From NCBI GenBank assembly GCA_013375405.1, contig JABXJU010000051.1, forward strand, positions 1-22,929: DNA of 22,929 nt. Direction: 5' to 3'. Source of the DNA: Candidatus Helarchaeota archaeon (GTDB lineage Archaea; Asgardarchaeota; Lokiarchaeia; Helarchaeales; HEL-GB-A). Shown one piece after another: positions 14,632 to 22,865 of the stretch; position 1 is the first letter of the stretch, and every line of letters starts with the position of its first letter. The translations under genes and the position numbers were made by a program. The notes under the pieces were generated by a model, which saw only the letters and a program-made list of their open reading frames with translations, did not search any database and was not told where the DNA came from.

Positions 14632-16098
14632 TTATATTACCTCTTTATCTGGTTCAATCCAGATTCTCTTCAGGAGTTCTTTAGGATATTTTATAGCAGG
14701 ATTTCCCATATAGAGTGCGTTTGGTTTTAATTTTTTATTAGGCTTTACGTAGGTAGCGATGCCAAGTAGGCTATTCTCACCAATTTCGGCCCCAACGTCA
14801 AGATGTGAGACTCCACCTAAAACGACCTTATCCCCGATTTTAATCCCTTTAAGAACAAGTTTCCCATCAATTATATTATGGGTATGGACTCTTGATAACG
14901 CAGAAATGATGACATAATCTCCAAGGTCGAGATATTCTGGATCGACTATCCCCTCTTTGATGACGCAGTTCTTACCGATTTTATTCCCTAAATACATCAA
15001 AACAAACACATCCAATATTGCAAAAGGAGTAGAATGGATTATAGATAGACAGAATTTTTTCACCAGATATTTAAACTTCCACTCAGATGCTTCAGCTGAA
15101 TCCAGTTCATATTCTCCTTCTGGTACGGAAGGTGTGACGATTTTTTTCGTGATAAAGACAATAGGTAACACAAAGAGAACGAGTGCAAATAAGATGAAGA
15201 ATGGAATGAGAAATAGTGCTAGAAATATCCCCAAAAATCCCCCTAACTGGAAATAAAGAAGTGAAAAGAGCGTAAAATAATATATTAATCCAATTCCGGC
15301 GATTGCCAATAATCCTACAATGACCATTAATATTTTGTATACATTTAATTTCCAAGAATTAATTTTGATAGGTTTTAATTTCTCTTTATCTATATCTCGT
15401 TTATTATACAAGTCGATTAAGTCATGAATCTCCTGAATTTCCTCGGGAGTAAGATCTGAATAATTTCCAACACGACTCATGGGAACTCCTTTAAATATCC
15501 CACCCCCCCTCGTTCTTTGCCCCCGTAATGCGCCACACCCATGCTTAATTAGAGTATAATCACCCAAGGTTGCTCCAACAGCTCCCGCTACTGGCTCAAT
15601 AATGCAATTGTTTCCAATAATTGTTTTATTGAAGGTTAGTTTAATATGGTCATACAAATGCCCTGCTATAACGGCTCTACGCCCTAAAATAAAATTATCG
15701 CCAATCTCTATAAACGGATCATCAATAAGCATTCCATATAATTTCACATTCTTCCCTATTTTAATTCCAAACGATCGGAGCATGAGTACCTTCAAAGTAT
15801 TGATCTCAACTAAACTAAATAGTAGGAGCGCGAAACTTTTTATTGTCCGCCGATACATCCAGCCTCGAGTATCTTTAACAGAAAGATCTAGGTCATAGGA
15901 TCCTTCACGAGGTGGAAAGGCTCTATTACAAAATATCATGGCAATAACTGTTACAAGTAATGTGCTAAACAATAGGAGAAAGAAAAGCCCTATCCCTATT
16001 GGAATTAATAAGAAAAACCAAGGGAAAGTCAATAGAATTGGGAAATTGACAATAATAAGATAACCAAATACCACTGGGATGAACAGGGATATGTACAT
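14632..16098 (-). CDS. Integral membrane two-domain LbH transferase
   Basis: This 488-residue protein alternates membrane and beta-helix parts. Hydrophobic segments at about 3-57 are followed by a first LbH domain at 111-210 (GIKIGKNVKL, IEIGDNFILG, IIGNNCIIEP, closing GVPMSRVG). A second membrane pair at 253-316 is followed by a second LbH domain at 371-470 (GNKIGKNCVI, YLDLGDYVIIS, VHTHNIIDGKL, IKIGDKVVLGG, MGNPAIKYP). The HTH tract in domain 2 is the likely catalytic His site. The layout resembles the membrane C-terminal region of Pls/PosA-type peptide synthetases, here as a stand-alone protein; acyl or aminoacyl transfer to a surface molecule is inferred. The frame stays open and protein-like upstream to 16188 but holds no ordinary start, so ATG 16098 is used. 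Confidence 0.8.
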   Translation of the reverse strand: MYISLFIPVVFGYLIIVNFPILLTFPWFFLLIPIGIGLFFLLLFSTLLVTVIAMIFCNRAFPPREGSYDLDLSVKDTRGWMYRRTIKSFALLLFSLVEINTLKVLMLRSFGIKIGKNVKLYGMLIDDPFIEIGDNFILGRRAVIAGHLYDHIKLTFNKTIIGNNCIIEPVAGAVGATLGDYTLIKHGCGALRGQRTRGGGIFKGVPMSRVGNYSDLTPEEIQEIHDLIDLYNKRDIDKEKLKPIKINSWKLNVYKILMVIVGLLAIAGIGLIYYFTLFSLLYFQLGGFLGIFLALFLIPFFILFALVLFVLPIVFITKKIVTPSVPEGEYELDSAEASEWKFKYLVKKFCLSIIHSTPFAILDVFVLMYLGNKIGKNCVIKEGIVDPEYLDLGDYVIISALSRVHTHNIIDGKLVLKGIKIGDKVVLGGVSHLDVGAEIGENSLLGIATYVKPNKKLKPNALYMGNPAIKYPKELLKRIWIEPDKEVI

Positions 16099-16293
16099 AA
16101 TCGCAAATTGGACTATTCCATACTTCCCAAAACCAGTGTCTAAGATTTTGATATCATCAATAGACTCTGGACTACTTTCTTGAGATATTTAACTCAACTC
16201 ACTAATCTTTCTATTGTAAGTTTTCTGATCTCTTCATTTCGGTTTTTTGATTAATTAAATTTGTTTTAATTAATTATAATATTTATACTTATA

Positions 16294-16728
16294 ATGTACA
16301 AAATAGACTTAACTAATATTTATCTCTACATAGCATTAAACCAAAATATTAAAATTGGTAATAATACCTTCATGTCCCGAATGTTCATAACGGGCGGGTA
16401 TATGATGGATAATCATTTTATTACGATTTTTAAAACGACAATTGGAAAGAATTGCATTTTTGAGAGCTATATTGGGGTGATGGGTGTAACCATCGGTAAT
16501 AACTCTATCTTTCAGCACATAACAGGAGTAATGAAAGGACAAATTTGCCGTAGTAATGCTATTTATGAAGGGGTGCCATGTAAAAAAGTAGGAGATAATG
16601 ATTTATCTCAAGAGGAGATTGAGGAATTAAAACAAAACATCCGTGAATATGATAAAATTAAGTGGGGCGTATATCTGGATGTGTATAAGATATATCTATA
16701 CCACAATATATATGAGGATGTTTTTTGA
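16294..16728 (+). pseudogene. LbH fragment, partial duplicate of the next gene
   Basis: This 144-residue frame aligns with about residues 159-263 of the membrane LbH protein at 16770. Matching segments include TTIGKNCIF with TVIGNNIIM, IGNNSIFQHITGVMKGQIC with VGDNSIFKQVTGAMKGQIC, and VPCKKVGDNDLSQEE with IPCEKIGDNDLSSGE. It has only the first beta-helix and part of the following helix. The membrane segments and the whole second LbH domain are missing, and the tail (WGVYLDVYKIYLYHNIYEDV) is unlike the full-length protein. It most likely arose by tandem duplication followed by loss. An active short LbH protein cannot be excluded, because the frame itself is intact and starts with ATG after an AT-rich TATA-like region. 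Confidence 0.6.
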
Positions 16729-16769
16729 TTCAAAGTCAGCAGCTTTACAATATTATAGAATAGAATTAG

Positions 16770-18353
16770 ATGGCGACTTTAGTGACTGAACATAATGATG
16801 ATATAGTACCATTAGAATTTAGTTTAGGTTTCTTTATAGCATTATTTTTAGGAATAGCATGGTTAGCATTATTTCCAACCGTATTAGTTGGATATTTATA
16901 TTTTACTTTTGTCCCATTTTCTTTGTCTCCTCTCAATTTATTACTTTTAATTCCATTATTCTTTTTATTGTATGGTGTTACTTTGATTAGCTCGATTATC
17001 GTTACGAAAACAGGATTTTGGATAGTACATAAACGTATAACCCCTCCAATCCCCGGATCGTACCCCTTCACTATGGAAAATCCACAGACGCGCGCCTATA
17101 TAATCAAAGGAAATATTAAACCTTTTGGCAGGTGGCTCTTTCATTTGTTCCATCTCCAATTCCTAACCGCGATTTGGTTGCGCTGTTGTGGCGTTAAGAT
17201 CGGTAAAAATGTGAGAATTCCTATACACTTACAGGATGAGGATTTCATTAAAGTGGGCGATAATGCCTTTTTCTCGAAATCCTGCCAAGTATCCGGGCAT
17301 CTCATGGATCAATGGACGCTAACTCTTAGTGAGACAGTCATTGGAAACAATATTATAATGGAACCCTTATCTGGATCGGTGGGTGGAGTAGTTGGTGATA
17401 ATTCCATCTTTAAACAAGTCACAGGGGCAATGAAAGGTCAAATTTGCAAAGGAAATGCTATCTATAAGAATATACCTTGCGAAAAAATTGGGGACAATGA
17501 TTTATCGTCAGGCGAGCTTGAGGCATTAAAACAAAAAATTCGAAAATATGATAAAACTAATTTCATGAAAGAAAAAAATGCACCAATTAAAATCAGTGGT
17601 GTTAAACTGGGTCTGATGAAATTTATAGTGGTTATAGGGGCAATCCTTCTTGCGTTTATTGTTCCCTTGCTATATTCATTGCTCTTTTCAGCGTTTTACT
17701 CTCCAACAAATCATCTTTTAAACATCTTATTACTGACATTAGTGCCATTTGTGTTTCTAATTACATTAGGTGTCTTTCTCGTTGGTGCAGCTATTATTAT
17801 TAAAATATTTCTATCATATTATAATAAGAAAGCAGAAATTCCGGAAGGACTTTATGAATTGGATGATCCTCGGGCCAAAATCTTTAAAATTAAATATATG
17901 CTTCGCATGTTTGGGCTCAGACTAGTTCATGGTTCCCCACTCAGAATTGCAGATACATTTGTAATGAAATTCTGGGGAAATGTGACTTTGGGTACAAATA
18001 TAGTAATACAGGATGCCACTATTGATCCTCAATATCTAGAGCTTGGGGATACTGTTGTAGTTGGGGGTGGTGCTCGCATTCATACACATGATATTATTGA
18101 AGGAAAACTCTACATCAAAAAGGTGGTAATCGAAAAAAACGTAACCATCGGGGCGTTGTCTCATATTCAACCCGGAGTCGAAATTGTGGAAGGTACGGTC
18201 ATAGCTGTCCTCGCTCGGGTTAGAAAAGACCAAAAATGCAAGCGACGCGCGTTATGGGTCGGCCAACCTGCCATTGAACTGCCTATCGACGCAATCAAAC
18301 AAAGCACTGGATTTAAAAAGAGGGTCGTCGATGATTCATATGAGAAAACGTAA
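16770..18353 (+). CDS. Integral membrane two-domain LbH transferase
   Basis: The 527-residue protein is a paralogue of the divergent gene at 14632, with the same order. Membrane segments lie at about 18-80. LbH domain 1 is at 141-240 (GVKIGKNVRI, FIKVGDNAFF, VIGNNIIMEP, MKGQICKGNAIY). Further membrane segments lie at 283-348. LbH domain 2 is at 403-502 (GNVTLGTNIVI, YLELGDTVVVG, IHTHDIIEGKL, WVGQPAIELP). The HTH/IIEGKL tract is shared with the other copy and, in reduced form (CHEILDGEL), with the frameshifted gene at 4717, marking the likely catalytic His. The second domain of each protein is more conserved between copies than the first. The gene is followed 24 bases later by a membrane hydrolase, probably in one transcript. 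No ribosome site is evident; the message may be leaderless. Confidence 0.82.
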   Translation: MATLVTEHNDDIVPLEFSLGFFIALFLGIAWLALFPTVLVGYLYFTFVPFSLSPLNLLLLIPLFFLLYGVTLISSIIVTKTGFWIVHKRITPPIPGSYPFTMENPQTRAYIIKGNIKPFGRWLFHLFHLQFLTAIWLRCCGVKIGKNVRIPIHLQDEDFIKVGDNAFFSKSCQVSGHLMDQWTLTLSETVIGNNIIMEPLSGSVGGVVGDNSIFKQVTGAMKGQICKGNAIYKNIPCEKIGDNDLSSGELEALKQKIRKYDKTNFMKEKNAPIKISGVKLGLMKFIVVIGAILLAFIVPLLYSLLFSAFYSPTNHLLNILLLTLVPFVFLITLGVFLVGAAIIIKIFLSYYNKKAEIPEGLYELDDPRAKIFKIKYMLRMFGLRLVHGSPLRIADTFVMKFWGNVTLGTNIVIQDATIDPQYLELGDTVVVGGGARIHTHDIIEGKLYIKKVVIEKNVTIGALSHIQPGVEIVEGTVIAVLARVRKDQKCKRRALWVGQPAIELPIDAIKQSTGFKKRVVDDSYEKT

Positions 18354-18377
18354 GCTCATAGTTAAGAGTCAGATATA

Positions 18378-19487
18378 ATGGTGAGGATTAAAAGAGTAAT
18401 TCTTTACGTTAATAAAATTATTCTAGTAGGAATTATTTTATTACTACCTATTTTTTCAATAATTGGAATTGTTTCGCTTAATTTTAATTCAGATCTCGCC
18501 CCAATTAAAGGACCGCATGAATTGCCCGCCTTACCCCTCAAAGATCCGCCTGAAGGAAATACCCTCCTCCTAGTTCATGGGTATGGACTCAGTGCCAAAA
18601 TACATTACGAGGACACCTATACTGATCCTTACATCATCTCTTTTTATAACTCCGTTGTGCCAATTGATTATTATGGAGATGTCCCCTCTAGTGCTCAAAC
18701 CTATTCCTTAGGACGAAGTGATTTCGATTTTGATACACCCATTGAAGATATTGCGTTAGAACTGAAAAATTTCATTTTGAATCCTAACAATTCTGCACTC
18801 TTCTATGAAACTATTGACGTAATCGGCTATAGTATTGGCGGACTGATTATACGCTATCTGATTATGAATTATTATGAAGAAATTAAGGTAGCCAATCTCA
18901 CTTTTGAAAATGTTTTGTTAATAGCCACACCAAATCACGGAGCTTATCATCTCAATGGTCTGACTAATATCAATGTAATCTTATTTGCTGTATTAGGAGT
19001 ACTTTTCTGTTTAGTCCTTTTATTTTCTGACGAAGAGAAGAAAATGTTGAGATTAGTATCAATCCTTTTATGCTTTATTGCAATGATTTTCGTAAATATA
19101 ATTTTAGGATCTCGTATTCTCTCGGTCCAAGCATATCAAGTACAATTTGGTTCAGATTTCCTTCAAAATCTTAATACAGGCGATGAAACTCCCTATTCTG
19201 TCGACGATTCCCCTCCTTATAACGATATTAACTGGAGCACATTTCGAGGACAGGGTGGTGGAGATTTTGTCCTTGAACGATTGTTACTCTTCTTTTCTTT
19301 CATTAATGAACCAAATGATGGAATGATCAATGTGAATAGTGTCCCCTTGGGTGATGGTGCTATTAATTATGGTCCCTATGATCGAAATCACGATGAAATG
19401 GTCATGTTCGATACCTCTATTGAAGAAGATCGCTTATACTTCAATGATATTTTTTATGTTTTAACGGGACAATCTTATCCCCCTTAA
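18378..19487 (+). CDS. Membrane-anchored alpha/beta hydrolase (lipase/esterase-like)
   Basis: This 369-residue protein has an N-terminal signal anchor (residues 13-34), then the alpha/beta-hydrolase core. LLLVHGYG (oxyanion region, 63-70) is followed by the nucleophile elbow GYSIGG with S152, and IATPNHGAYH, which is typical of lipase/PGAP1-like enzymes. Near the C-terminus, DGMINVNSVPLGDGA and RNHDEMVMFD should supply the acid and the His. Two extra hydrophobic stretches (around 203-218 and 226-246) interrupt the fold after NHGAYH, forming a membrane hairpin in the cap region. The active site is probably outside the cytoplasm, acting on lipids or acylated surface molecules, which would suit the LbH acyltransferase 24 bases upstream. 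The substrate is unproven. Confidence 0.78.
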   Translation: MVRIKRVILYVNKIILVGIILLLPIFSIIGIVSLNFNSDLAPIKGPHELPALPLKDPPEGNTLLLVHGYGLSAKIHYEDTYTDPYIISFYNSVVPIDYYGDVPSSAQTYSLGRSDFDFDTPIEDIALELKNFILNPNNSALFYETIDVIGYSIGGLIIRYLIMNYYEEIKVANLTFENVLLIATPNHGAYHLNGLTNINVILFAVLGVLFCLVLLFSDEEKKMLRLVSILLCFIAMIFVNIILGSRILSVQAYQVQFGSDFLQNLNTGDETPYSVDDSPPYNDINWSTFRGQGGGDFVLERLLLFFSFINEPNDGMINVNSVPLGDGAINYGPYDRNHDEMVMFDTSIEEDRLYFNDIFYVLTGQSYPP

Positions 19488-19582
19488 TCCTTGTAATTTT
19501 TGTTAAGAAACGAATTTTCTTGAGTAAAAAATAAAAATCTATAAATTGAAAATAAATCGAAGAACTAGTTTTTGGGATAAAA

Positions 19583-20236
19583 ATGAAAAAAGAGACAACT
19601 GAAAGCGACTTTAAAGTAAAAAAAGATATGAGCGCGTTTTACAAACAGCAAGAAAAGGAATGGGAAACGGATGTTTATCGAATTTATTCTAGAAGAAAAT
19701 TTGCCCTATTTAAAAAATATATTTTTGGAAAAGTTCTAGATGTGGGGTGCGGGGTAGGTTATTTTTACAACTGGTATCCTAAAAAAGAGAATATGACGAA
19801 TTTTGATTTTGTAGATCGCGGTCTTCCTAATTTCTGCAGTGGAGACATTGCAGATTTGCCTTTTGAAGATAAATCCTTTGATACAGTTATTTGTTCGGAT
19901 GTAATAGAACATCTGGAGCACCATATTCACCTGAAAGCCGTGGATGAGATATTTCGGGTTGCCAAAAAACGAGTAATTATTTCAAGTTGCTTCGCAAGTT
20001 GGTATACACGTAAAATCACAGATTCTATTCGCCGCCTAATTGGTGTAAAAGAACATGATATGTGGAATCATTGGAGAGAATACGATAAGAAAGAATTTAA
20101 TCAATTAATGGAAAAATATGGGACGATAATAGATACCTTCGACATTAGCTTGCCGTTTTTCTCGATGTTTATCAGCAGATTCGCGATGCATCGAAAAGTG
20201 CTCTGGACTAAAATGTATATCGTTGATAAAAAGTAA
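19583..20236 (+). CDS. Class I SAM-dependent methyltransferase
   Basis: This 217-residue cytoplasmic protein has a Rossmann-type SAM-binding core. Motif I is VLDVGCGVG (51-59). PFEDKSFDTVICSDVIEHL follows, the usual methyltransferase type 11/25 strand-4 region. A long basic C-terminal part (TRKITDSIRRLIG and onward) may shape the acceptor site. There is no signal or membrane segment. The charged N-terminus (ESDFKVKKDMSAFYKQQ) resembles methyltransferases working next to glycosyltransferases on lipid-linked or surface sugars, but the substrate is not clear. A 95-base gap with AT-rich sequence separates it from the hydrolase, so it may have its own promoter. Confidence 0.88.
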   Translation: MKKETTESDFKVKKDMSAFYKQQEKEWETDVYRIYSRRKFALFKKYIFGKVLDVGCGVGYFYNWYPKKENMTNFDFVDRGLPNFCSGDIADLPFEDKSFDTVICSDVIEHLEHHIHLKAVDEIFRVAKKRVIISSCFASWYTRKITDSIRRLIGVKEHDMWNHWREYDKKEFNQLMEKYGTIIDTFDISLPFFSMFISRFAMHRKVLWTKMYIVDKK

Positions 20237-20271
20237 CCTTACATGGAAATATTAATCTCCAAGAAAATTTT

Positions 20272-20568
20272 TTGAAAATATATTTTTCAAGAAAAGTTCA
20301 ACCTGAAATTACAAAGATCTTTAAAAAGAAAAAAAACGTTCAATATAACAAATCTCAATTACTACAATTATTAAACACTGTGAATGTAACAAATCTTTCT
20401 CAAAAACAAAAACGTGCACTTAAAATATTGGGAACTTCTGAACCTACGGATAAATCGGATCGAAAATTGGTTACACTATGGGATCAAAAGAAAATTACAG
20501 TAGCCTCTTTGGAATTAATTTTATCTATTTTTATGCAACAACCAATAGAACTTAATTTCAAAAATTAA
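20272..20568 (+). CDS. Small basic protein, unidentified
   Basis: This 98-residue frame codes for a Lys- and Gln-rich, mostly helical protein (KIFKKKKNVQYNKSQLLQLL, then LSQKQKRALKILGTSEPT and VASLELILSIFMQQPIE). No family is recognised; DNA or RNA binding is possible from the charge only. The start is weak: a TTG inside a T6 run with no ribosome site. An ATG at 20243 reads MEILISKKIF and then meets TGA at that same T run. One extra T would join the two frames, so the true N-terminus may lie there. It ends 5 bases before the convergent purH stop. Confidence 0.5.
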   Translation: MKIYFSRKVQPEITKIFKKKKNVQYNKSQLLQLLNTVNVTNLSQKQKRALKILGTSEPTDKSDRKLVTLWDQKKITVASLELILSIFMQQPIELNFKN

Positions 20569-20573
20569 AAACC

Positions 20574-22127
20574 TTAATGCCGAAAACAACGCACTCCGGT
20601 GAAAACTATGGGAAGACCTAATTCATTAGCTGCATTTATTACTTCTTGATCTCGGATTGAACCGCCCGGCTCGATTATTGCCACTACTCCTGCCTTTGCT
20701 GCGGCATCAAGCGAGTCGCGAAAGGGGAAAAATGCATCTGATGCTAATACCGACCCCTTTGCCTCCTCTCCAGCTTTTTTAATTGCTAATTCGACTGAAT
20801 CAATGCGACTCATCTGTCCTGCACCGACTCCCGTGGTATGTTTATCTTTTACCAACAATATTGCATTTGATTTAATAGGTTTTAATACTCTCCAGGCAAA
20901 TAAGAGCGTATCAAGTTGTTCTGGGGTAGGACGTTTATCCGTAACGTATTTTAAGTCGCTCAATTCAATATCTTTTATATCTCTATCTTGAACAAGGAGT
21001 CCTCCCCCTACTTTTTTCCAATCCCACGATGGTTGGGGTTTTGAAAGTGGGCCTGTTGTTAATAATCGTAAGTTCTCTTTGGTTTTTAGAACCTTCACTG
21101 CAGCTTCTTCAAAGTCGGGTGCAATCACTGCTTCTACGAAAGTTTTAACAATTTCCTTTGCAGTATCTTCAGTTACCTTCTGATTAAAAGCTACAATACT
21201 CCCAAAAGCCGATAGAGGATCTGTGGCATGCGCCAACTTATATGCTTCATAAGTATCCTTCCCAAGTGCAAACCCACAAGGATTTGTATGCTTTATTATA
21301 GCTGCTGCTGGTTCATTAAATTCTTTAACAAGTTCTAGAGCAGCATTTATATCATAAATATTGTTGTATGATAGATGTTTACCATGAATTTGTTTTGCAT
21401 TTGCCACGCTTGGTTTTCTAATATCTAATTCCGCATAAAAGGCTGCCTCTTGATGAGGATTTTCACCATATCGTAAATCTTGAACCTTTTTGAAAGTTAA
21501 ATTTAGGAGTGGCGGAAATTTTTGAGATATTTCCAGGAATTGACTTGTTAAATAATTGTAAATATAACTATCATATTCCATTGTATGTTGAAAAGCTTCG
21601 ACAGCAAGCTTGCGACGGGTATCCAAACTAATTTGCCCATCATTTGCCTCCAGTTCAGAAATTATTAAATGGTAATTGCTAGGATTAACTATAATTGCGA
21701 CCCCTTCATAGTTTTTAGCCGATGATCTAATGAGTGTGGGGCCACCAATATCAATCTGTTCAATTGCATCTTTTAAAGTAACTCCATCACTTTGGATAGT
21801 CTCCAGAAAGGGATAAAGATTCACCACAACCATATCAATAGGTGTAATATTATGTTGTTTTAATTCCTGAAGGTGCGTTTCCTTATCTCGTCTCGCGAGA
21901 ATTGCTCCATGAATCCTAGGATGCAAAGTTTTTACCCGTCCATTCATCATTTCGGGAAATTGTGTGATTTCTGAGACCTTTTTTACTGAAACACCTGCGG
22001 TTTGTAATACATTAAAGGTGCCACCAGTCGAAATCATTTCAACATCCATTGCTTGTAGTTTTTTTGCAAATTCGACCAATCCCGTCTTGTTTGATGCACT
22101 TAGTAAAGCTCGTTTTATTTGCAGCAT
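20574..22127 (-). CDS. purH: Bifunctional AICAR transformylase / IMP cyclohydrolase
   Basis: PurH performs the last two steps of purine synthesis: formylation of AICAR by 10-formyl-THF and ring closure to IMP. The N-terminal MGS-like domain opens RALLSASNKTGLVEFAKKL and contains ISTGGTF and VKTLHPRIHGAILARRD. The transformylase domain has LRYGENPHQEAAFY and the catalytic KHTNPCGFALG. The C-terminus shows SNAILLVKD, TTGVGAGQMSR, SDAFFPFRD and EPGGSIRD. About 517 residues is full length. An ATG at 22145 exists, but the inner ATG at 22127 has GAGAGGAT at the right distance and gives the usual N-terminus, so I prefer it. Use of formyl-folate here implies a folate-type C1 pool, unlike many archaea that use PurP/PurO. 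Confidence 0.93.
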   Translation of the reverse strand: MLQIKRALLSASNKTGLVEFAKKLQAMDVEMISTGGTFNVLQTAGVSVKKVSEITQFPEMMNGRVKTLHPRIHGAILARRDKETHLQELKQHNITPIDMVVVNLYPFLETIQSDGVTLKDAIEQIDIGGPTLIRSSAKNYEGVAIIVNPSNYHLIISELEANDGQISLDTRRKLAVEAFQHTMEYDSYIYNYLTSQFLEISQKFPPLLNLTFKKVQDLRYGENPHQEAAFYAELDIRKPSVANAKQIHGKHLSYNNIYDINAALELVKEFNEPAAAIIKHTNPCGFALGKDTYEAYKLAHATDPLSAFGSIVAFNQKVTEDTAKEIVKTFVEAVIAPDFEEAAVKVLKTKENLRLLTTGPLSKPQPSWDWKKVGGGLLVQDRDIKDIELSDLKYVTDKRPTPEQLDTLLFAWRVLKPIKSNAILLVKDKHTTGVGAGQMSRIDSVELAIKKAGEEAKGSVLASDAFFPFRDSLDAAAKAGVVAIIEPGGSIRDQEVINAANELGLPIVFTGVRCFRH

Positions 22128-22249
22128 TTGAAATCCTCTCACCATCTCTTTATCAAAGTAAAACTGATAATTTTTAAAAGGCTAAAATTTATAGTGAAAT
22201 ATTCATTGCTTTCTGCATTAAAAGTATTATCATTTTCAGTCGGATAAAC

Positions 22250-22849
22250 TTGACGGGTCAGAATTTAAACTCTTCTAAAACAATACTTCGGAAATCCATG
22301 CTAGAGTTAAGAAATGAACAACCAGAACAATTAGTTTTGGAAAAAAGCAAGCAAATTATTACAAAATTAATGGACTTGAAAGAATATAAAACTGCGAATG
22401 TTGTTATGCTTTACAGCGGAAAAGAAAAGGAAGTCCAGACTGAAACGTTAATAAGAGCTGCGTTGAAAGAAAAACGCGTGATATTACCTATCACGAATGT
22501 GAAAAAACAGATTCTTGAAATATCAGAAATTAAAGACTATGATCTTGAATTGGAAAAAGCTGCTTTCAATATCTTAGAGCCAAAAAGAGAATGCTATCGT
22601 AAAGTAGATATCGATATCATAGATTTAATTGTTGTACCGGGAGTCTGTTTCGATAATAATGGAAACCGGCTTGGATATGGCTTTGGATATTACGATAAAT
22701 TGTTATCAATCGTGAAGCGACCAATTCCCTTCATTGGGCTTGCTTTTCAATTTCAAATACGGGATAGGCTTCATAATTCTCATCATGATATCCCTGTCCA
22801 TTTCATCATTACAGAAGAGAAAATTATTAAATGCAGAGATAATGGATAA
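22250..22849 (+). CDS. 5-formyltetrahydrofolate cyclo-ligase
   Basis: This 199-residue enzyme uses ATP to convert 5-formyl-THF to 5,10-methenyl-THF, rescuing folate trapped as the 5-formyl form. The N-terminal KTILRKSMLELRNEQ matches the family's lysine/arginine helix. LYSGKEKEVQTETLI, VILPI and IIDLIVVPGVCFD are the core strands, and GNRLGYGFGYYDKLL is the ATP-binding signature. The C-terminal IPVHFIITEEKII completes it. The start is TTG at 22250; starting at a later ATG would cut the conserved first helix. A TTAAAAG box about 30 bases upstream suggests a leaderless message. It is divergent from purH, with which it shares the folate C1 pool. Confidence 0.9.
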   Translation: MTGQNLNSSKTILRKSMLELRNEQPEQLVLEKSKQIITKLMDLKEYKTANVVMLYSGKEKEVQTETLIRAALKEKRVILPITNVKKQILEISEIKDYDLELEKAAFNILEPKRECYRKVDIDIIDLIVVPGVCFDNNGNRLGYGFGYYDKLLSIVKRPIPFIGLAFQFQIRDRLHNSHHDIPVHFIITEEKIIKCRDNG

Positions 22850-22865
22850 AGGTCCCTTTAATAAA

